DNA from: Rugalucina vietnamica
Taxonomy: Eukaryota; Mollusca; Bivalvia; Lucinida; Lucinidae
DNA length: 64,000 nucleotides
Assembly: GCA_964017185.1 (NCBI GenBank)
Contig: OZ024871.1
Span: 4,177,714-4,241,713 of the forward strand
Direction of reading: 5' to 3'
Below the pieces are notes generated by a model that was given only the letters and a program-made list of their open reading frames with translations, was not told where the DNA came from and did not search any database. The position numbers were made by a program, and so were the translations under genes. Below are positions 47,782 to 58,138 of the stretch, one piece after another; position 1 is the stretch's first letter, and each line of letters opens with the position of its first letter.

Positions 47782-49131
47782 CTGAATGACACAGATCAGA
47801 GTTCTACAGCAACCTACGACGGTGACATTGATTCCACAGCAGTTGACATCCAAGATGAGGGGTTTGCTACCGAGGAAGAAGAGACCGGTCCCCAAACACC
47901 AGTCGTGTCAGAAACAGCATTGGAGATGTCAGTTCTGACACATGATTATCTCGGCGGCTCCGTGTGTACCATTTCACGATTAGTTGACAAAGCTGAACAG
48001 ACTGAAATGACTTTTTCAACAGACACTTCTTCCCAGACCTCCACCAGAGTAACTGTTGACACTGGAACTCAAACAGACTTTGTGTATGTTTCGTCATATA
48101 AACCAGAGGAAAATCGAGATCACTTCAATTCTCAACCAGTGATGAAGGACTTTAGTGTACAATGTGAAAAACCTCCAAAGACAATTGAGGACATTGAGAA
48201 TTCAAATGAAAAGTGTATGTTCTACACAGGTGTTCCAAATGCAAAGATTCTGTACGCATTATTTGATGAAATGACAGATGTGAATGAAAACACAACCAGG
48301 AATAGGACAAATAGTGAGTGTAATGACAATCCCCGTGACAGAACATATAGTGAATCCGGAGGCAGGCCGCGTCGCCTTCGGCTGATTGATGAGTTTTTTC
48401 TTGTGCTTATGAGATTGAGACTTGGACTCTTGCTAGAGGATTTAGCAGACAGATTCTTCATTGCCAAGTCAACCTGTGGTAACATTGTTGATAAGTGGTT
48501 GGACTATCTTCATGTGAAATTTTCATTTCTTGTGACATGGCCATCAAAAAGTGTGATTATGAATACAATGCCAAATAAATTCAGGAGGAAGTACCCAGAC
48601 TGTAGAGTGATCATAGACTGCACAGAGATTTATACAGAAACACCTCAATCTCTCATCAACAAATCTCTGCTGTATTCCCATTATAAGTCACACATGACAT
48701 ACAAAGTGCTACTTGGAATAAGTCCTTCTGGTGTCATTACGTTTGTTTCAGATTTGTGGGCTGGAAGTACTAGTGACAAACAGATTACTAAATTAAGTGG
48801 CCTTTTGGATTTATGTGAACCGGGTGATGCCATAATGGCTGATAAGGGATTCCTCATTTCTGACTTGACAACCCCAAGGGGCATTAAACTGATTATACCT
48901 CCCTTCAAAACAAAGCGGTTCACAAGAAGGGAGATTGAAGAGACACGCAGAATAGCAAACTTGCGAATAGACGTGGAGCGGGCCATGGAGCGAGTTAAGA
49001 ACTTTCGAATTTTGAGTGGTGTTATACCAATAACTCTCTCCAAGAAAACATCAAAAACATTCAAAATCTGTGCAGGACTTAGCAATTTGCAAAATCCCCT
49101 GGTTCATGATGATGTAAATGATGACATGTGA
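47782..49131 (+). CDS. Transposase exon 2: acidic linker, helix-turn-helix and DDE domain
   Basis: Starts LNDTDQSST in phase 0 after TTTTCAG and ends at TGA 49129-49131 (449 residues; 91-539 of the joined protein). Residues ~91-240 are an acidic, Thr/Ser-rich linker. ~290-330 (FLVLMRLRLGLLLEDLADRF, CGNIVDKWLDYL) form the HTH typical of DDE_Tnp_4 proteins. The catalytic core follows: D369 in VIIDCTEI, the STSDKQIT motif, D444 in GDAIMADKGF, and E489 in DVERAMERVKNFRIL. All three acidic residues are present and the frame is unbroken, so the enzyme may be active. PIF/Harbinger shares the domain; the THAP finger and the partner gene favour ISL2EU/IS4EU. Confidence 0.94.
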   Translation: MNDTDQSSTATYDGDIDSTAVDIQDEGFATEEEETGPQTPVVSETALEMSVLTHDYLGGSVCTISRLVDKAEQTEMTFSTDTSSQTSTRVTVDTGTQTDFVYVSSYKPEENRDHFNSQPVMKDFSVQCEKPPKTIEDIENSNEKCMFYTGVPNAKILYALFDEMTDVNENTTRNRTNSECNDNPRDRTYSESGGRPRRLRLIDEFFLVLMRLRLGLLLEDLADRFFIAKSTCGNIVDKWLDYLHVKFSFLVTWPSKSVIMNTMPNKFRRKYPDCRVIIDCTEIYTETPQSLINKSLLYSHYKSHMTYKVLLGISPSGVITFVSDLWAGSTSDKQITKLSGLLDLCEPGDAIMADKGFLISDLTTPRGIKLIIPPFKTKRFTRREIEETRRIANLRIDVERAMERVKNFRILSGVIPITLSKKTSKTFKICAGLSNLQNPLVHDDVNDDM

Positions 49132-49457
49132 TAAAAATGACAAAAGAAATCTATATACAAAGGACCAGATGCCTAGCATTAACAGCATGTGTTAGTGGCA
49201 CTTATAAGCATGTATTTGTGAAATCTAAGATGATGTTTCCCTATAAATCATGTGTTTTTTTTTGTGCATGATGCAACATGGTCATGTTATTAATATTTTT
49301 ACACTCAAATCAATTATTGAGCATTTACTCTATGTCAACTATCTTTCAGTCATGACAACTGTCAAATAAATATTTTCATGACAAAATCTTCATTTGAAAG
49401 ACATGTGCCAGACAGAATCAATCTCAGGTCTACTTCACAGTACATGTATATCTATAT

Positions 49458-49693
49458 GAGCCGCGACGCGAGAAAACTGGTCTTCGGGGTTTCCGACCAG
49501 GTCTGACACAAACCGAGCTGTACAAGAACAGAAGATGACTAGAAGCTTGAAATTTCGGATTTACGGGGGAAAAGAAATTGTACTATCTGAGTAGCGAAAG
49601 CAAAGGTGCTGATCAGCTTCGCAGTTACTGCGAAGCTGATCTGCGCCTTTGTTTTCGCACAGGCAAAAATATGGTTTTCTCATGTCGCGGCTC
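49458..49693 (-). mobile_element. MITE family A, GCGACGCG-end subfamily, inside the two-gene transposon
   Basis: GAGCCGCGACGCGAGAAAAC...TCATGTCGCGGCTC with ATAT duplications. Lies ~330 bp past the transposase stop codon. Confidence 0.93.
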
Positions 49694-49993
49694 ATATATA
49701 CTCGTACATGCAATCTAAAACACCTTTTTTTGCAGTTGGAAACACAGTTTTGTATAAAATCACGTTCCACATTGCCGCCTATACAGTGTGGTAATTTTTC
49801 ATTGTTGTTTGATTGTATGTGTATCAATCTTTTATTTTATGTAGCTGTATTCAGGTTTATTATATCCCTTTCATGGTGGTTTCACTCACAAAAAAGATAC
49901 ATCAAGACAATCGGTTGGCAAAAGATTTTCATGACCAAATCTTCATGACAGAAACGTGCCAGACATTATTGGAAATCCCGAGTCTGTTCCATT

Positions 49994-50226
49994 GAGCCGC
50001 CTCGTGGGAAAACAAACAATGTGGTTTCCGAACAGGTTCGACACAAACCAAGCTGTTTGGGCACAGAAGGTGGCTAGACGCTGAAAATTTTGGATTTAGA
50101 AAGTAGAGGAATTGTTCTATCTGTGTAGCGAAAACAAAGGCGCTGATCAGCTTCACAGTTACTGCGAAGCTATCTGCGCCTTTGGTTTTGCATATGCAGT
50201 CTGTTGGTTTTCCCATGAGGTGGCTC
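49994..50226 (-). mobile_element. MITE family A copy inside the two-gene transposon
   Basis: GAGCCGCCTCGTGGGAAAAC...CATGAGGTGGCTC, hairpin slightly damaged; flanks CATT/ATTT. Confidence 0.92.
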
Positions 50227-51126
50227 ATTTATCTTCCAGAACATGTACATTTTATTTTAAAGACTTTAGTACTCATGTTTATACACTGTAGATTCTTATT
50301 TTTCTCATTGATATTTATGTATCCTTTATGTATTTCCTTTTGGTGTATTCTGGTTTATGTCCCTTTCATAGTTATTTCACTCAAATCACGACATTGACGC
50401 AGATGAAAATGGAGCTATCTTAAACTGTTCCACATTTGATCAGAGCATGGATCAAATATCAGAAATCAACCATCTTTCACCACTGTGCCACCAGGACCAC
50501 CAGTGCATGATGAATATCTGAATATTTAGTAGTAATCAGGATGAAGATAAACAATAAAACATATGATACATGTATTTCCTCATTTATTTACACCCAGCTC
50601 ACAAAAGAAAACAAGATTATTGGCAAATAGAGACACATCTATGATACATCTATGTTTCCAATTTGATATTATAGAAAATATCTTCATGTATGCAATGACT
50701 AGGAACTGGCATATTAGGATTTATATGAATTATATGCTGCAAATATAAATGAGCAATGGCAAGGAACTGGCATGTTAGGTTTATGCTGCAATATAAGATC
50801 ATATACATGTACATGTAAATTGAAATACTGACCATACACTCAAATGTGTGTCAGTATGCATGTATTTGAGCATATCTTATCATGAAGGAATGCAAAATCT
50901 GGTAAAAAATGAACTCATTTGAGAATATTGTTTTACGTCCTGGTCAACAATTTTTCAGTCAAGTTGAAAGCCAACACTTTGTGGGTATATTAACCAGTAC
51001 TGCTGAGAGAGTTAAGTGTCTTCCTCAAACGCATGATCTCTGGCACAGGAGTCCTGTATTCTACCACGAAGCCACCATACTGTGCAAAAATGAAATATGT
51101 CCCAATTTCAAAAGTGGAAGCCATAT

Positions 51127-51346
51127 GAGCCACTGCATAAGAAAATAAACAATCTGCATATATGCGAAAAGCCGAAAACAAAGGCGCAGACCAGCTTCGC
51201 AGTTTTCGCTACATGGATAGTACAATCCCTTTTTTTCCTTTATCTGAAAATTCAAGCTTCTGGCTATCCTCTTTGGTAGTACAGCTTGGTTTGTGTGTCG
51301 GACCTGGTCGGAAACCCAAATTGTTGGTTTTCTCATGCACAGGCTC
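51127..51346 (+). mobile_element. MITE family A copy inside the two-gene transposon
   Basis: GAGCCACTGCATAAGAAAAT...GCACAGGCTC with ATAT duplications; hairpin partly deleted. Confidence 0.88.
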
Positions 51347-51597
51347 ATATACATTTCTTACATATTATATATATACATGTATATAACAAACTGTCAGTAA
51401 GTCTGACAGTATAATAATTGTAACACAATGATATGTTTCAACACTTTTATGCGTATGGAAAAACTAATCTTGGGCTTAACTCTATGCAGTCACTATTGAC
51501 TAAGGTCAAGAGATGGGTTGTGTCTGATTTGGTCAAGCAATGTATACAGTTCTTGTAGCTCTGAAGCTCAGTTTCAGAACCTAACCAACATCACAGT

Positions 51598-52732
51598 CTA
51601 GTACAGACTCTTTCCACGCTTTACTCTTGTTGTGAATAGTTCTGGTATAACTGCCTTAACATAGAACTGGTTCAAATTTAGTAAAGCATCCTGCCAAAAC
51701 TTAGGGTTGAATTGTATCCGTTCTACATGTGTACCTTTTAATGTCCATATGAAAAAGTCACACCACTGAAACTGACTAATGGCCAGCTGTCCTTGAATTT
51801 GATAAAAATATGAGTGATTTTCTTTCAATTTTAAGTTCCCATTCACAATTTTACAGCAAAACTGAGAGTCCTTAGCAGCTTCTTCAGGAGTACAGTCTCT
51901 CCACTTATATGGGCATTTTATTTCCAATAAGCCCTTTCCACTACTGGAATGAACAATGCCATCTGGACTAGCAGCCAGGTGAGGGTAATCCTTATTTACG
52001 TACAGTCCACATGTTGACACAGTTTGTTTCGTCTGCAAGGTATATTTTCGTCTTGCCGCTGGCTCATGTGAGCGCCCCCATTTCACATATTCATTTTCAA
52101 AATGACTATAGTCCATCACTGTTTTAAGTGCACCATCATATGAGTCCTTCTTTCGTTTACACACTAGTCCGAAGTTAGAACTGGTTAACCGACCATGTCT
52201 CGCTCTCTTCCACAATTTATTTTTTGCCTGTCCACGTGTATTTTTTTCAATATCTGCACACTCATCTTCAGTTACCGACAACGACTCGAAATAACTCTTG
52301 AATTTGTCACTGTACTCTTCACTAGCAATATCTTCACTATCACGATAGTTCCTGTCAACATTATGTAGTTTTGGAATACTAACAGATGGTTCCGATTTTG
52401 TAGCATCGTCACGAGTAAATAGCCATGCTGCTCGCGGAGCACACTTTTTCAGTTTCTCTGCAAAAGAGTTTTCATCCACAGGTTTGATATTCAGTCCTGT
52501 TGTCTGTTTTGATACGGATGGCCTTCTTTCACCCTTAACAATGTCCTCTCCAACACGTTTGAACTTCACAAACTCAATATCATCTAGTTTCTTAGGACTT
52601 AGTTTCCGCTTTCTTGGCATGTTCCATTTACACTGCTTGGATGTTGATGAATGGAGGCCATCTTCTTTCTCTTTGCTGATGTCAACCAGGGTATGCAGCA
52701 AGGCAGAGACGTGGTTGCAGTCCTCTCCTTCT
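51598..52732 (-). CDS. Transposon companion nuclease exon 2: end of SWIM finger and YqaJ domain
   Basis: Begins after a TTTCAG acceptor with EGEDCNHVSALLHTL (residues 203 on) and runs to a stop at 51598, completing a 579-residue protein. C207-x-H209 completes the SWIM finger begun in exon 1. A basic NLS-like segment (MPRKRKLSPKK) follows. The YqaJ/lambda-exonuclease fold spans ~370-560: RLTSSNFG, E425 in WGRSHEPAARRKY, D459 in HLAASPDGIV, E472-x-K474 in LLEIKCPYKW, and YFYQIQGQLAIS. These are the PD-(D/E)xK metal and lysine positions, all present. The family makes 5'-3' exonucleases used in phage recombination; a role in transposon end or gap processing is inferred. Confidence 0.92.
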
Positions 52733-53057
52733 CTGAAACAGAAAATTTGTGTAACATTATTATGAAAATCTTAAAATTTTGCTTAATTGGGCCTAATAAA
52801 TAATAGTTGTGCATAGGATTTCCCATTTCTAGCTTAAATTTGCTATCGGGACAATTTGTGGAAAATTACATTTGTCGAAAGTGTCCCCATGCCAAGACCT
52901 TTACCCTAACCCTAGTTGTTGTGGCTCAAAATGTGGACCTATATAGGCTAGAATAAATGTGATTTTCAAAAGAAAATGAACTACATATGATCATAAATTT
53001 ATAATAAAGTACAAAAAAAAAAAAAATAAAAATAAACAAAAACACTAGTCTTAAGAT

Positions 53058-53291
53058 AAGCTGCCTCGTGGGAAAACCAACAATGTGCTTTCCGACCAGG
53101 TCAGACACAAACCAACCTGTACAAGCACTTAAAAAGAGCTAGAAGCTAGAAATTTTAGATTGAAGTAGAAGAGGAAATGTACTATCCCGTAGCGAAAACA
53201 GAGGCGCTGATCAGCTTCGCAGTTACTGCAAAGCTGATCTGCGCCTTTGTTTTTGCCTATGCAGATTGTTTGTTTTCCCATGTGGCGGCTC
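53058..53291 (-). mobile_element. MITE family A copy in the intron of the YqaJ gene
   Basis: AAGCTGCCTCGTGGGAAAAC...CATGTGGCGGCTC with AGAT duplications on both sides. Confidence 0.92.
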
Positions 53292-54350
53292 AGATATTAC
53301 TGGTCTTTTCCTTAGCCCCCCTGCAATATGCAGAAGCATATGTATCATCTGGGAAAATATGAACATACCCAGTCATTTTTAAGCTGAAAGCCCTAAGCAC
53401 AACTATTTTATTATTGGGCCTGGCCTGTTATGATAATGCTACAGCTATTTGTTCATCAAACAAACAATCAAGATTTGGGAAAAAAAGAAAAATTGTTTTG
53501 CATAAAAAAACCCATCTGACACACCTGCGAATAGTACGTTTGACATGTCACTGATGCTTACACCCACAAAGGTCATATAGCAGTGATCTTCCTAAAGATG
53601 AAGAGTGTAATCAATTGAAAAATTATATATACATGTACATGCAACATAAAATTCTATTATAAACGCCCAGATTCTAATATATTCAAAACTTTTTCTCAAG
53701 TCTCCATGGAAAAGAAGAACACACTAGCCTCATTTTGACCTCTGTATTGATTAAGACTAAAAGGTGCTGTGTCATAAGAAAGAGAAGCAAGAGATAAAGG
53801 ATCAGATTTGCTGTGATATAACTGAAATTTTCTTCTCTTCATACATGTAGATGAACCTCTACATGTATATTAAATCTGAAATGGCATGCCTCGCTTTCTT
53901 TTGTAGCTCTTTATGCCAGTTTGCATCAGAACTGGCCTGAAACGCTGAAATCAAGTTTTCTTATGATGTCGCTCACATGAGAATCTTAATAAACACACAA
54001 GAAAACCAGTCTTAGGGGTTTAAAAAAAAAAAAGTTGAAAAATATATAATTTCAGTCGCTGTGACCGTGTGACGGGCTGGGTCAGACATAACGAGCACTG
54101 CATAACTACAGAGGTCATCCAAACTTCTCGGGTCTTAATGCTGGGGATGGTGAAAGCCTATCAGCTGTTAAAATAATGTTTTAGTACCTGACTGCTTTTC
54201 ATTTTTAAATGAGCCACTCGCCATTGCGTACTTAAATCAGTAAATCTATAAATAAATCTTTAAAGTGAAAAGATTGAAATATGAATCAGCTACACAAAGT
54301 GGCTATAAGCAGTACCAAAAAGTTGAAAAAAAAAAGAACACACCAAAAAC

Positions 54351-54605
54351 ATTACAAAACTTGCCCATACAATATGTGGAGATTTTTTTCAGCTGCTGTA
54401 AAAATTATAAATTTCATTGGAACAAATGTATTTTAATACTTTTGCTCAAAACAATGATTGTGGGTATGCATTAGAACCGCCTCGTCGAGGCGTTTCTACC
54501 GAGTCCCCACAATCTATGTTTTGGAGCAAAAACAAGAAAAATTGCATTCCGTAAACCCCAGTTTCACTATACTATATATAAAAGTGGGGTCTATATATAT
54601 ACATG
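54351..54605. mobile_element. Foldback family B copy in the intron of the YqaJ gene
   Basis: GCTCAAAACAATGATTGTGG arm, AGAACCGCCTCGTCGAGGCG loop, CCCCACAATCTATGTTTTGG arm, then AAAGTGGGGTC. Confidence 0.82.
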
Positions 54606-55523
54606 GGTTGTCATTTCCTAATGGTTGAAAAACTAACAAAAATACTTTTTCTATCATTTTATATTTATATAATTCTATTCGAGAGTACTAATACTGATTG
54701 TTCTAAAGCTTGTTATTCTAATTGTTTTATTTTGGTGTCAAAATTTTTGAGCAACTTACATGTATGTAAATTTTCATATATTTAAAGTAAGTAAAACCGA
54801 GTGGCCGCCTATTGGGAAATAGCTGCTGACTCGGCTTATGAGATGCAGAAAATATTATATGAAAACAAAATATTAATTTTTATAAACGTTCTGCATACAT
54901 TTTTAGATCTTTGTTATTTGTTCAGTTCAAGGTTTGAACCATGTAATGTTTCAAGGTGGACAATCACATGACAAATATTGTATGGTATTGTATATTTTCT
55001 ACTAGTATTCAGAAAGAAAGTCATAACTTTCTTTAAACTGGATGAAATTTTATGCAGTAAAGTGCACATACCCGGCATTTTAAGCTCCAGACTGTTATAC
55101 AACTGTAAGTTTTATGTGTGTAGTGTAAAAGATTACCCCGAGCAAACGATTTTTGAAATATAACTTCAGTTGGCAGGGCCAAACTTTTCTTTTAAAGAGC
55201 CAAAAAATTACATATAATATGAACAATAACAAACATCCAAACAATTAAAAATTCATGATATTGGTAGTATACTTATGGGCCGAAATGGTCATGGGTTGAA
55301 ATGGTTATGGGCCAAAATTGCCAGGTCCAAAATGGTTAAGGGTCGAAATGTCCAGTTACCTTGTTTTGTTCTCAGGAAGGAGGAGCTTGCCGACCGGGTC
55401 AATACATTCTAACACGAGAAAATCATGTTGCTTAGTTTAGTCAAATTTAGTGGACAAGATTGGAGACGTTACCAAGCCCCTGCCCCTACCCATCAATGAT
55501 GTAAACTAAATATAATTACTCAC

Positions 55524-56128
55524 CCAGCGTCACAGTCACACCCGGCTGAGTGTACCCGCCCAGTGATTTTGGATAGACAGACCCACACGATATAATCCGG
55601 TATCTTGTCACCAGGAAGTGATTTGATGCATTTTGCTCTCACGAAGCAATGAGAAGTGTCATCACTCAAAGGATTCACATAAACATCATACAAGTGTCTG
55701 TCATTCTGGAACACTTTTGATTTCACAGTCTGTCTGTTGGCTTGGTTACTTTCATTGTCTATGCACCTTTTCTTGCTCAAAACCATGTAGTTATAGAGTT
55801 CACTGTACTGGAAGTTTGGAATGACCTTTAAATCACTTGTCCATCCGGTTTTTAAGGTCTTCGGATCAGGTAACTTTTCACCCAAAGGGGTCACAAATCT
55901 TTCAACACGTCTTTGTTCATCACAAATCTGATCCGCTAACTGAATCTCCCTAAGAGGCTTCTTATTCAATAACTGAGCACCTTTAGCACGCTTCAATAAT
56001 TCCTCTTTATTACCACTAACATATTCCCCACGGCTACGTAAATAATTCTTCAATTGCACTACAGTCAACTTGTCAAATTCAAGATTTTTATCGCACACAT
56101 TCTCTTTGTTCTCTTTGTTCGACGCCAT
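55524..56128 (-). CDS. Transposon companion nuclease exon 1: SAP domain and first half of SWIM finger
   Basis: ATG at 56128 (MASNKENKENVCDKN); the frame extends upstream only without an ATG. Residues ~18-50 (FDKLTVVQLKNYLRSRGEY, NKEELLKRAK) are a SAP motif, a small DNA-binding helix pair. A ~140-residue domain with no name I can give follows, then VHSAGCDCDA ending in two bases of a glycine codon before GTGAGT. Joined to exon 2 the text reads C197-x-C199-x7-C207-x-H209, a canonical SWIM zinc finger. SAP-SWIM-YqaJ genes of this build are common in invertebrate genomes; here one is clearly held by a transposon. Confidence 0.9.
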
Positions 56129-56188
56129 ATTGGAAATCAATACACACCGGAAGTTGAAAATCGATCAATAACTAAGGGACGCGACTCG

Positions 56189-56227
56189 TCGCAGGGGAGG
56201 CTACTCACGTTATTGGACAAGGCTATA
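56189..56227 (-). repeat. Right terminal inverted repeat of the two-gene transposon
   Basis: On the minus strand TATAGCCTTGTCCAATAACG onward. The YqaJ gene ATG lies ~60 bp inside. Confidence 0.88.
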
Positions 56228-56325
56228 CCTATGTATGTGTATGTTATTATTTGGCCCAAAAGTCCTAAGAGAATCTTTCTTGAGCACTTTAATTTAAGCA
56301 TTAAGATAAAACTATTCACTATTTT

Positions 56326-56483
56326 TGCATTATCCGCTGGTTTCCTGCTTACAAAAAATCAACATTGGAAATACAGGTAAAAAGGAACCCCTGACCTTTG
56401 AACCCCTGATCTCAAGGGGGGGGTTCTTGTTACACATATTTCCAATAATTATTATTTTGAAGCTGGGAACCAGCGGACTATGC
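56326..56483. mobile_element. Foldback family F copy (TGCATTATCCGCTGG ends)
   Basis: TGCATTATCCGCTGGTTTCC at one end and GGGAACCAGCGGACTATGC at the other, with an inner TTGGAAATA/TATTTCCAA pair. A second copy is at 57297. Confidence 0.8.
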
Positions 56484-56510
56484 TAAAGTCGTGAATAGAC
56501 TCTGACCTAA

Positions 56511-56546
56511 GAGGGGGGGGGGGAGGGGGTGGGGGGGGGGGTGGGG
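56511..56546. repeat. G-run tract
   Basis: Runs of 5 to 11 G with single A or T interruptions on the + strand; four or more runs, so G-quadruplex formation is possible. Confidence 0.9.
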
Positions 56547-58138
56547 GATGTTCGAATTTGAGTTGCAACGTAGTTGGAGTGCTGTATTCTAGAAGGTTTA
56601 GGGGCGAGTTTTGAGCCTTTGGGGATGGGCATTAGCTGCTCCACTGCATTGTCATAAGATTTCAGCAGCTCTATAAACAGAATAGGAAACTTGCAGACCC
56701 TCAGATATGACGTTGTATTTACTACAAGAATGAGCCAGTTAAAATCCAGAGCTGGCAGGTTAAGCAAAGGTCAACATTGGTTTGTGATAGTCTTCTATTT
56801 GAAGATATGGAATGGTCTAGGATGGGCTGTGCTTTTGGCGAGTTGGGGTGTTTCACGGACCGCAATAAACTGCGAGTAGGCTCCCTCAGACACCGTGAAA
56901 ACACCCAAAACTTACCAAAACCACCCCGAAACACGCTTTTACTGCCCACATATTTCTCCAAGCCACTTAAATAGCCAAATGCACAGGTCTACCCATAACA
57001 TTAACACTGGTGTAGTATTGTCAGTTTGACGTTTCACCAGTAATCAATCTGAATCTGTAAACATCTCAAACCAACCCCAATAAAATATAAAATTTTATTG
57101 AGTTCCTTTAGGAGCCATGAAAACATTCAATAGAGAGGCTGGGTCATACAGATCTGTTTGAATGAACTCAAACCTTACCCATAGCACTCTCAGAGCAGTC
57201 CAAATTTCTATACTTAATAAACACCCCAAACCACACCTTAATCACAGGCCACCAAAAACACACAAACCAAAAGTTATTCAACATTTTGCATTATCTGCTG
57301 GTTCCCAGCTAAAAATACATGTAACCAGAATCCCCCTGGGGGCAGGTTCTGGTTACCTGTATTTGCAATATTGATTTTTGTTAACTTGGAACCAGCAGGT
57401 AATGCAAACCAGAGGACCAATGGTCCTGTAAACGCTCACCTGAGGTCTGCTTCATATACCAATTGTAGTAGGCCTGTGTTTGAAGCTTAATCTTGTTTGA
57501 AGTAGGTCTTTGTTGAAAGTCAAAACTTGTTAAATATTTTGAGTAATCATTCAGTTATTTCCCTTGAAATATTTTAGAATTAATTAAATTGTTGTTTTAA
57601 CTCTTTCACTTTAGAAATTTTTCAAATAAAATTTTACATTTATTGTCTGAATTTATGCAAAGGATCATAATAAGAAAACTTATTGATTTTTGGTTAGTTT
57701 TGGATTTAGAGTAAATTTCACATTTAAGTCACCTTTAAGCAGAAATAAAATCTTAACATATAGCATAGGGTTACAGACAGTCAAATCAGTCTGAAGGGAT
57801 GTCAAAAGTCTCATGGGAAAAATGTAAGGTAAGACGTCTGGTCATCTTTGACTAGAACCTTTTTCATGTCTTGACAATAGTCGAGAACACTTTTTCATAC
57901 GTCCGAACTTCAAGTTTGGAACCCTTTTTTCAGTCTGGTTCTAGTAGCCAGAGCAGCCTAGTCAAGGTCTTGTACCTTGAACCCTAAATTCTTTTCTTAC
58001 GGCTGTCTGATCTAAAAGACCAGAACTAAATTTCTAAAACATTAAATTCCAAAATGCAGTAACCCCCTTCAGATTCAATCATCTTTTCATTTTTCATACC
58101 AAATACAAAATCTCAGCTGATAACTTGATGCTCACTTA
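56547..58138. other. Unassigned sequence between transposons
   Basis: A minus-strand frame at 56507-56767 has a plausible composition (LLKSYDNAVEQLMPIPKG) but no splice context or domain I recognise. Apart from the family F copy, nothing else is supported. Confidence 0.5.
57297..57405. mobile_element. Foldback family F, shorter copy
   Basis: GCATTATCTGCTGGTTCCCA and, inverted, AACCAGCAGGTAATGC, with GTAACCAGAA/TTCTGGTTAC inside. Confidence 0.82.

Larger units (their letters stand above)
49132..51597. other. Spacer between the convergent transposon genes
   Basis: Contains MITEs 49458, 49994 and 51127, a duplicated ATTTTCATGACAAAATCTTC-type segment (near 49371 and 49922), and a SINE-like TGTTTTACGTCCTGGTCAAC stretch at 50929-51080. 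No gene seen. Confidence 0.75.
52733..55523 (-). other. Intron of the transposon nuclease gene
   Basis: 2.8 kb from GTGAGT to TTTCAG, containing MITE 53058-53291, a MITE relic near 53900-53975 and the family B copy at 54351. It interrupts the SWIM finger. Confidence 0.85.
46547..56225. mobile_element. Complete two-gene DNA transposon (THAP-DDE transposase + SAP-SWIM-YqaJ), ISL2EU/IS4EU-like
   Basis: The left end TAGCCCAGTCCAATAAGTTG and the inverted right end TAGCCTTGTCCAATAACGTG continue as an imperfect 39-bp inverted repeat with about 30 matches, ending CCCCTGCGA (46545-46583, 56189-56227). TA flanks each side. Two convergent genes start ~100 bp inside each end: a spliced THAP-DDE transposase (+) and a spliced SAP-SWIM-YqaJ nuclease (-). 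Published ISL2EU elements likewise pair a DDE transposase with a YqaJ nuclease. Both frames are intact. Four MITE family A and one family B copies have since inserted in non-coding parts. Confidence 0.9.
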
